A program made the position numbers and the translations under genes. From Candidatus Aminicenantota bacterium (GTDB lineage Bacteria; Acidobacteriota; B3-B38; Guanabaribacteriales; B3-B38), in the NCBI GenBank assembly GCA_029880275.1, contig JAOUOQ010000036.1, forward strand, positions 1 through 11,973: 11,973 nt of DNA. Direction: 5' to 3'. Under the pieces are notes generated by a model that saw only the letters and a program-made list of their open reading frames with translations, searched no databases and was not told the DNA's origin. This document shows, in pieces, positions 7,236 through 11,973 of the stretch (position 1 is the stretch's first letter; the number at the start of each line of letters is the position of its first letter).

Positions 7236-8354
7236 ATGGACCTGCATCAATTACTAAAAATTATGGTGGAAGAAGGGGGAACCGACCTCCATATCACTAC
7301 CAATTCTCCGGCTCAGATAAGAATTGATGGAGAGTTGAGAGCCCTCAATCTCCCTCCCCTGACTCCGGCGGAGACCAAGCGCTTAGCTTACAGCATACTC
7401 ACTGACACCCAGAAGCGCTACTTTGAGGAGAATCTGGAGATTGACCTGTCTTTTGGCATCAAGGGACTGGCGAGATTTCGCTGCAATGTATTCAACCAGC
7501 GAGGAGCTGTTTCGGCTGCTTTCAGGGCTATTCCCTGGAAGATTATGGATTTTGCGTCCCTCGGTCTGCCCCGTATGGCAACCAATATATGTCGGAAACC
7601 GCGAGGTCTTGTTCTGGTGACCGGACCCACTGGCTGCGGTAAATCGACCACCCTGGCAGCAATGATCGATTTCATCAATGATGAGAGGCACTCTCACATT
7701 GTCACTATTGAAGACCCTATTGAATATCTCCACCAGCATAAGAAAGCGATTATCAATCAGCGAGAGCTTCACTCCGACACCCACTCCTTCCCCAACGCTC
7801 TGAGGTCGGTTCTGAGGCAGGACCCCGATATCGTCCTTATCGGGGAGATGAGGGACCTGGAGACCATAGAGTCGGCGCTCCGCATTGCCGAAACCGGGCA
7901 CCTCACCTTCGCCACCCTTCATACCAACTCAGCCGCGCAGACCATAAATCGTATCGTCGATGTTTTCCCCTCTCACCAGCAGGGGCAGGTGAGGGCGCAG
8001 CTTTCCTTTGTTCTGGAGGGTATCTTGTGTCAGGCTCTGCTCCCCAAAGCCGGCGGCAAAGGGAGGGTTCTGGCTTTGGAGATATTGATACCCAACTCTG
8101 CTATTCGGAACCTGATTCGAGAGGATAAGGTCCATCAAATCTATGCCACCATGCAGACAGGGCAGATTAAGTACGGGATGCAGACCTTCAACCAGTCTTT
8201 AGCCACCCTCCATTTCCGAAGGATGATCACCCTGCAGACCGCCATGGCTGCTACATCTAATCCTGAGGAGTTGCAGGAACTTATCGACCGTGGGGTAGGG
8301 GTGGTTAGCGGAGAGATGGAAACGAGCAAGGAGAGATTGAGAACAATTAAATAA
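7236..8354 (+). CDS. pilT: Type IV pilus retraction ATPase PilT
   Basis: Hexameric cytoplasmic ATPase that depolymerises the pilus and pulls it back, giving twitching motility and DNA uptake in characterised species. The 372 residues are a typical length or slightly longer. Motifs seen: Walker A GPTGCGKST (130-138), an Asp box containing EDPIEY, Walker B with E204 in IVLIGEMRD (199-207), a His box (TGHLTFATLHTNS), and the PilT signature AIRNLIRE (289-296) needed for retraction in studied members. It lacks the zinc-binding cysteine pairs and the MshEN domain of PilB, which confirms the subtype. The ATG at 7236 is preceded by GGAGG (7223-7227) with eight-base spacing; an ATG four bases earlier is out of frame. 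It sits between pilB and pilC and is probably in the same transcript. The pilT gap (7155-7235) has only weak inverted repeats, such as GCCTC (7172-7176) with GAGGC (7192-7196), and no terminator. Confidence 0.96.
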   Translation: MDLHQLLKIMVEEGGTDLHITTNSPAQIRIDGELRALNLPPLTPAETKRLAYSILTDTQKRYFEENLEIDLSFGIKGLARFRCNVFNQRGAVSAAFRAIPWKIMDFASLGLPRMATNICRKPRGLVLVTGPTGCGKSTTLAAMIDFINDERHSHIVTIEDPIEYLHQHKKAIINQRELHSDTHSFPNALRSVLRQDPDIVLIGEMRDLETIESALRIAETGHLTFATLHTNSAAQTINRIVDVFPSHQQGQVRAQLSFVLEGILCQALLPKAGGKGRVLALEILIPNSAIRNLIREDKVHQIYATMQTGQIKYGMQTFNQSLATLHFRRMITLQTAMAATSNPEELQELIDRGVGVVSGEMETSKERLRTIK

Positions 8355-8355
8355 C

Positions 8356-8379
8356 TGCTCCCGTAGGGAGAAAGGAGCA
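8356..8379 (+). promoter_or_regulatory. Mutually exclusive hairpins over the pilC ribosome binding site
   Basis: In the 30-base pilT-pilC gap, TGCTCC (8356-8361) can pair with GGAGCA (8374-8379), covering the AAAGGAG ribosome site (8371-8377). Alternatively CTCCC (8358-8362) pairs with GGGAG (8366-8370) around a GTA loop, leaving that site free. Both arms share 8358-8361, so only one form can exist at a time. Regulation by this switch is an inference; ordinary translational coupling to pilT is also possible. Confidence 0.35.
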
Positions 8380-8384
8380 CAGAA

Positions 8385-9587
8385 ATGGCAACCTATTCTT
8401 GGAAGGGTCGCAGCCGCACGGGGCGTCTTCAGGAAGGGATGATGGTAGCAGGCAGCAAGAGCCAGGCGATAATAAACCTGCGGCGCCAGCAGATCATGGT
8501 AGTCAGCATCAAAGAGAAGGGCAGGGAGATTGCCCTGCCCAAGCTAAGAGGAGGGGTTAAGCAGAAGGAGCTGGCAGTTTTTGCCCGTCAGCTCGCTTTT
8601 ATGATTGATGCCGGACTCCCCCTGAACCAGGCCCTTGAGATCCTCGGGATGCAGCAGGACAACAAGGCCTTCCAGAAAGTTCTCTTCCATGTGCGCCAGG
8701 ATGTGGAATCCGGGTTATCTCTGACAGATGCCCTGAGAAACCACCCCCGGGTCTTCAGCGAGCTGTTCTGCAACATGGTAGCAGCGGGGGAGTCGGGTGG
8801 TATTATGGATACCATCTTGCAGAGGCTCTCTGTCCATCTGGAGAAGGCCATCAAGCTCAAACGGGCGATAAAGTCGGCAATGATCTATCCCTCGGTAGTC
8901 ATCTCGGTGGCGATTTTAGTGCTCATCATTATTCTGTGGAAGGTCATCCCCGTTTTTGGCGCTCTGTTCAGTAGTCTGGGTGCACAACTTCCTCTGCCTA
9001 CGCGTATTCTGATACAGGCGAGCAACTTTTTGGGGAACTACATTATTTTCATCATTATCGCTCTGGCTTTGCTGGCCATCACGCTGAGGTACTATCACGG
9101 CACCTACAACGGACGAAGGGTCATCGACAGGATAATGCTGAAGATACCTGTTATGGGGATGCTTATTAAAAAGATAGGCATTGCCCGATTCTGCCGCACC
9201 CTGGGGACCCTCATCAGCAGCGGGGTGCCCATTCTGGATTCCATGGAGATCACTGCCAAGACCGCTGGTAATTCCATTCTTGAGGATGCCATCCTCAGGA
9301 GCAGGAAGAGCATCGAGCAGGGGAAGACCATCGCCGAACCCCTAAAAGAGACTGAACTCTTTCCCCCTATGGTGACCCAGATGATAGCCGTAGGGGAGCA
9401 TACAGGGGAGCTGGATAACATGGTAACCAAGGTGGCGGATTTCTACGAGGAAGAGGTGGACAATTCGGTCGCCAACCTGCTGTCCTTATTGGAGCCAGCA
9501 ATGGTACTCTTCCTGGGGGTTACCATCGGGAGCATTGTGGTCTCCCTCTATATGCCGATTTTCAGCCTCCTGGGCAAGATAACCTAA
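8385..9587 (+). CDS. pilC: Type IV pilus inner-membrane platform protein PilC
   Basis: Polytopic inner-membrane protein that couples the PilB/PilT motors to pilin insertion and removal at the base of the fibre. The 400 residues match the family. It starts with the usual MATYSWKGR. Two T2SS-F cytoplasmic domains are seen: the first around 67-165, with ARQLAFMIDAGLPLNQAL, and the second around 270-365, with CRTLGTLISSGVPILDSM. Hydrophobic segments lie at about 168-190, 213-236 and 372-395, the standard three-helix layout. The ATG at 8385 follows AAAGGAG (8371-8377) with a seven-base gap. It lies 30 bases after pilT, with a possible structural switch in between. The following gap (9588-9712) carries a new promoter, and I see no hairpin followed by a T-run that would end the pilBTC transcript. 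GspF of type II secretion is a close relative, but the PilT and PilS/PilR neighbours favour PilC. Confidence 0.96.
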   Translation: MATYSWKGRSRTGRLQEGMMVAGSKSQAIINLRRQQIMVVSIKEKGREIALPKLRGGVKQKELAVFARQLAFMIDAGLPLNQALEILGMQQDNKAFQKVLFHVRQDVESGLSLTDALRNHPRVFSELFCNMVAAGESGGIMDTILQRLSVHLEKAIKLKRAIKSAMIYPSVVISVAILVLIIILWKVIPVFGALFSSLGAQLPLPTRILIQASNFLGNYIIFIIIALALLAITLRYYHGTYNGRRVIDRIMLKIPVMGMLIKKIGIARFCRTLGTLISSGVPILDSMEITAKTAGNSILEDAILRSRKSIEQGKTIAEPLKETELFPPMVTQMIAVGEHTGELDNMVTKVADFYEEEVDNSVANLLSLLEPAMVLFLGVTIGSIVVSLYMPIFSLLGKIT

Positions 9588-9621
9588 AAGCAATTTCCTC
9601 TTGGCGGATGAGACCTAAGGG

Positions 9622-9641
9622 GATGGGATTGTCTTTCCATC
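9622..9641. repeat. Inverted repeat overlapping the -35 of the pilS promoter
   Basis: GATGGGA (9622-9628) pairs with TTTCCATC, using 9635-9641 with one G-T wobble, leaving a six-base loop. The right arm covers the -35 hexamer. No T-run follows, so it is not a standard terminator for pilBTC. It could be an operator or chance. Confidence 0.35.
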
Positions 9642-9662
9642 ACAGGGGAGAGGTGGTATAAT
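9634..9662 (+). promoter_or_regulatory. Extended -10 promoter for pilS-pilR
   Basis: The -10 is a perfect TATAAT (9657-9662) with an upstream TG (9654-9655) and one base between, the extended -10 motif. The -35 is TTTCCA (9634-9639, four of six) with a 17-base spacer. Transcription would start near 9669, leaving a leader of about 44 bases before the pilS GTG. This would let pilS-pilR be expressed apart from pilBTC. Confidence 0.65.
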
Positions 9663-9712
9663 AAAAAGAAAAAGCTTCTTTTCTGGATATTTTTATTTTA
9701 AAAGGTGAGCAG

Positions 9713-11395
9713 GTGAACAAAAAGGGGAAAAGCATATCTCTGGAGAGGAAGCTCCTGTGGTTGATGGGTCTAAGAGTGGTGATAATTACCACCCTCCTGG
9801 GGATAGCTATTGCCATTCAGATAATCTATCAGGAGGAGTTCCTCCCCTTTAATCCCCTCTATTACATCATCGGGCTTACCTATTTCCTTAGCATAATCTA
9901 CGCCCTTTTCTTCAATTACATTAAGGAGAGCTTCCTGGCTGCCTATCTTCAAATAGTAGGCGACCTTCTGATCATATCCTTCCTGGTGTACCTGACTGGA
10001 GGTGTGAAAAGCTCCTTCAGTTTCCTCTATCTGATCTCCATCATATCAGCCAGCATCATCCTGTTTCGCCGGGGGGCTGTGTTAATGGCTTCCCTGAGCG
10101 GTATCCTTTACTGCTCTCTGATTTTTCTTATGTATTACCAGATTTTCCCCGGCCCTTTTGACCTCGCTCAATTCTCGCGAAGGGAGATTTACTACAATGT
10201 GTTTCTCAACCTGTTCGGCTTCTTTACCATCGCCCTGTTGAGCAGCTATTTGTCGGAGAACCTCGAGGTCTTCAAGTTCAGACTGGAGAAGAAGAGCAAA
10301 GATTTTGTTGGCCTGAAGGCGTTCAATCAGCACATTATAGACTGTATGAGCAGCGGTCTCATCACTACCGACCTGAAGGGGAAGGTAATCTTGCTCAATA
10401 AGTCAGCCGAGCATATTACTGGCTACTCCTGCAGCATGGTCAGAGGTAAGAACTTCTTCGAGTTGTTTAATGGGAGTCAGGACGACCTGGAGGAGGTTAA
10501 GGATAAGCTGGCTAAAAAAAGGGTGTACCGGTTTGACCGATATTTCAACCACCGCACCGGGAAGAAGCTGTTTATAGGGATAAGCGCCACCCGCCTGATG
10601 ATGAACGGAAATAAAGATACTGGATACATATTTATCTTTCAAGACCTTACCGAGCTCAAGCGGCTGGAGGATGAGGTAAAGATAAAGGAGCGTATGGCTG
10701 CCATCGGGGAGATGGCGGCAGGGATTGCCCATGAGATAAGGAATCCCCTGGCAGCGATGAGCGGCTCAGTGCAGATGCTGAACAGAAACCCGCTCCTCTC
10801 CCCGGAACAGCAGCGCCTTATGGATATCATCATTAAGGAATCCGAGAGATTGAACCTCATAATAAGCAACTTTTTGCAATATGCCAGACCTGCCCCTCAC
10901 CAGCCGGTTCCCACCAACATCTGGCGCCTCCTTGAGGAGACCGTAACCCTTCTCAACAACAGCGAAGAGCGGAGACCCGACCACCACATTATCCCCCAAA
11001 GCTCCGACCCCAGGCTTACCTACCTTTGTGACCCCAATCAGATGAAGCAGGTCTTCTGGAATCTGGCTACCAATTCCCTGAAGGCGATGCCCGATGGCGG
11101 GGACCTTATAATAGAGCTGGGGGCTAATAAAAAGGGGGGGCTGACTATCTCCTTCAAGGACGAGGGGATAGGAATCTCGGATAAGGCTATGGAGCGGCTC
11201 TTTCAGCCCTTCAGCAGTTCTTTCAAGCGGGGAACAGGCTTAGGAATGGCTATCGTTTATAGAATTATAAAAAACCATCAGGGAAGAATTGAGGTGAAGA
11301 GGGGAACAGAGAAGGGGACGGAAGTCCTCATCCATCTCCCTCCCGTTGGCGGAGAAGGGATCAAACAGGCCGAGCATCAAAAAAACCGCATATAA
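9713..11395 (+). CDS. pilS: Membrane sensor histidine kinase PilS
   Basis: Inner-membrane kinase of the PilS-PilR pair that controls pilin transcription; 560 residues. Six hydrophobic segments at about 17-38, 49-68, 75-94, 103-118, 122-142 and 160-180 match the PilS sensor, including the characteristic TGG-x-x-SSF loop (TGGVKSSF, 95-102). A cytoplasmic PAS domain follows at about 205-320 (ITTDLKGKVILLNKSAE). The HisKA domain carries H340 in AGIAHEIRNPLAAM, and the HATPase has N454, DEGIGI (483-488) and GTGLGMA (507-513). The GTG at 9713 is the likely start: AAAGG (9701-9705) lies seven bases upstream, while an earlier GTG at 9705 hits a stop after three codons. pilR starts 23 bases after its stop. 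In Pseudomonas, PilS reads pilin levels in the membrane; whether this holds here is unknown. The pilus context makes PilS preferable to other NtrB-like kinases. Confidence 0.92.
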   Translation: MNKKGKSISLERKLLWLMGLRVVIITTLLGIAIAIQIIYQEEFLPFNPLYYIIGLTYFLSIIYALFFNYIKESFLAAYLQIVGDLLIISFLVYLTGGVKSSFSFLYLISIISASIILFRRGAVLMASLSGILYCSLIFLMYYQIFPGPFDLAQFSRREIYYNVFLNLFGFFTIALLSSYLSENLEVFKFRLEKKSKDFVGLKAFNQHIIDCMSSGLITTDLKGKVILLNKSAEHITGYSCSMVRGKNFFELFNGSQDDLEEVKDKLAKKRVYRFDRYFNHRTGKKLFIGISATRLMMNGNKDTGYIFIFQDLTELKRLEDEVKIKERMAAIGEMAAGIAHEIRNPLAAMSGSVQMLNRNPLLSPEQQRLMDIIIKESERLNLIISNFLQYARPAPHQPVPTNIWRLLEETVTLLNNSEERRPDHHIIPQSSDPRLTYLCDPNQMKQVFWNLATNSLKAMPDGGDLIIELGANKKGGLTISFKDEGIGISDKAMERLFQPFSSSFKRGTGLGMAIVYRIIKNHQGRIEVKRGTEKGTEVLIHLPPVGGEGIKQAEHQKNRI

Positions 11396-11418
11396 GATAA
11401 GAGAGGAGGTTCATACCC

Positions 11419-11973
11419 GTGGAGAGAATTATGGTGGTAGATGATGAGAAGAGTATGCGCGATTTTCTGTCCATAATGTTAGAGAAAGAGGGATACACGG
11501 TATCTATCGCCAGCGACGGCACCGAAGCCAAGCATCTCATTGAAACCGACCTCGTCGACCTGGTCGTCGCCGACATCAAGATGCCGGAAATCAACGGGAT
11601 TGAGCTGCTGGAATACATCCGCCAGGTCTCCCCGGAGACCATCGTCATCATGATAACCGCTTACGCTTCTACTGAGACCGCCATCCAGGCTCTTAAGCTC
11701 GGAGCCTACGACTACATCAGCAAGCCCTTCAATGTAGACGAGATCAAGATAATAATTGAGAAAGCTCTGGAGAAAAAGCGGCTTAAGGAGGAAAACATCT
11801 ACCTCAAGAAAGAGCTCCAGCTGCGGGAGAGGCAGTACTTCGACAGCATCGTCGGAAAGAACAAGAAGATGGTCGCCTTATACCGCCTCATCGAACAGAT
11901 TGCTCCCACCAATACCACCGTCCTCATCTGCGGGGAAAGCGGCACCGGCAAGGAGCTCATCGCCCGGGCCATC
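11419..11973 (+). CDS. pilR: Sigma-54-dependent response regulator PilR (partial, N-terminal 185 codons)
   Basis: NtrC-family activator, cut off by the window edge. Residues 2-120 form a receiver domain with D8-D9, phospho-acceptor D52 in VVADIKMPE, T80 and K102-P103 (YISKPF). A helical linker follows (KALEKKRLKEEN). The sigma-54-interaction AAA+ domain begins near 143 (SIVGKNKKM) and shows Walker A GESGTGKE (172-179) before the sequence ends at I185. The GAFTGA loop and the DNA-binding domain lie beyond the window. The GTG at 11419 is chosen because AGGAGGT (11404-11410) sits eight bases upstream and the receiver starts at once (ERIMVVDDE). It is 23 bases from pilS and so is co-transcribed. 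By family knowledge, phosphorylated PilR activates a sigma-54 promoter of the major pilin gene, which may lie downstream. Its assignment as PilR rather than another NtrC-like regulator rests on its neighbours. Confidence 0.92.
   Translation, partial: MERIMVVDDEKSMRDFLSIMLEKEGYTVSIASDGTEAKHLIETDLVDLVVADIKMPEINGIELLEYIRQVSPETIVIMITAYASTETAIQALKLGAYDYISKPFNVDEIKIIIEKALEKKRLKEENIYLKKELQLRERQYFDSIVGKNKKMVALYRLIEQIAPTNTTVLICGESGTGKELIARAI

Noticed and set aside
7232..7238. An earlier ATG at 7232 before pilT
   Set aside because: It is four bases upstream and out of frame; the ATG at 7236 gives the PilT N-terminus with good spacing from GGAGG.
9622..9641. Rho-independent terminator after pilC
   Set aside because: The stem is followed by ACAGGGGAGAGG, not a T-run, and it overlaps the pilS promoter.

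Overview
The window looks like chromosomal DNA from a Gram-negative-type bacterium that makes type IV pili. Composition is moderate, with AT-rich intergenic stretches. The order pilB-pilT-pilC-pilS-pilR resembles that of delta-proteobacteria such as Geobacter, but similar blocks occur in other deep-branching phyla, so I do not name a taxon. I see no mobile element, CRISPR array, rRNA or tRNA.

Left part (17-5118). A complete endonuclease IV gene (nfo, + strand) ends one base from the end of a convergent gene for a very large soluble hybrid sensor kinase (receiver-PAS-GAF-PAS-PAS-PAS-HisKA-HATPase). Just upstream of the kinase on the same (minus) strand lies a stand-alone Rcp1-type receiver protein, its likely phosphorelay partner. 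Further upstream is an unrecognised basic 90-residue protein with a strong ribosome binding site.

Middle (5119-5438). A 320-base AT-rich divergent intergenic region holds several palindromes. It also holds a near-consensus sigma-70 promoter whose spacer is filled by a 7-1-7 inverted repeat resembling a Fur-family operator, followed by a short leader hairpin next to the pilB start.

Right part (5439-11973). This is a tightly spaced type IV pilus block. pilB encodes the extension ATPase and has an N-terminal MshEN domain with two perfectly spaced 24-residue motifs of the cyclic-di-GMP-binding type. pilT encodes the retraction ATPase and pilC the inner-membrane platform protein. A second promoter with an extended -10 element then precedes pilS (membrane sensor kinase) and pilR (sigma-54 activator, cut off by the window end after 185 codons). 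By family knowledge, PilS-PilR would drive pilin transcription and PilB/PilT/PilC would assemble and retract the fibre. The pilin, secretin and pilMNOPQ genes are not in the window.

The most interesting points are the putative ligand and metal inputs into pilus assembly (cyclic-di-GMP motifs in PilB; Fur-like operator in the pilB promoter), the glutamate-for-aspartate substitution in the kinase's receiver domain, and the unknown small gene divergent from pilB. Nothing here proves a wholly new system.
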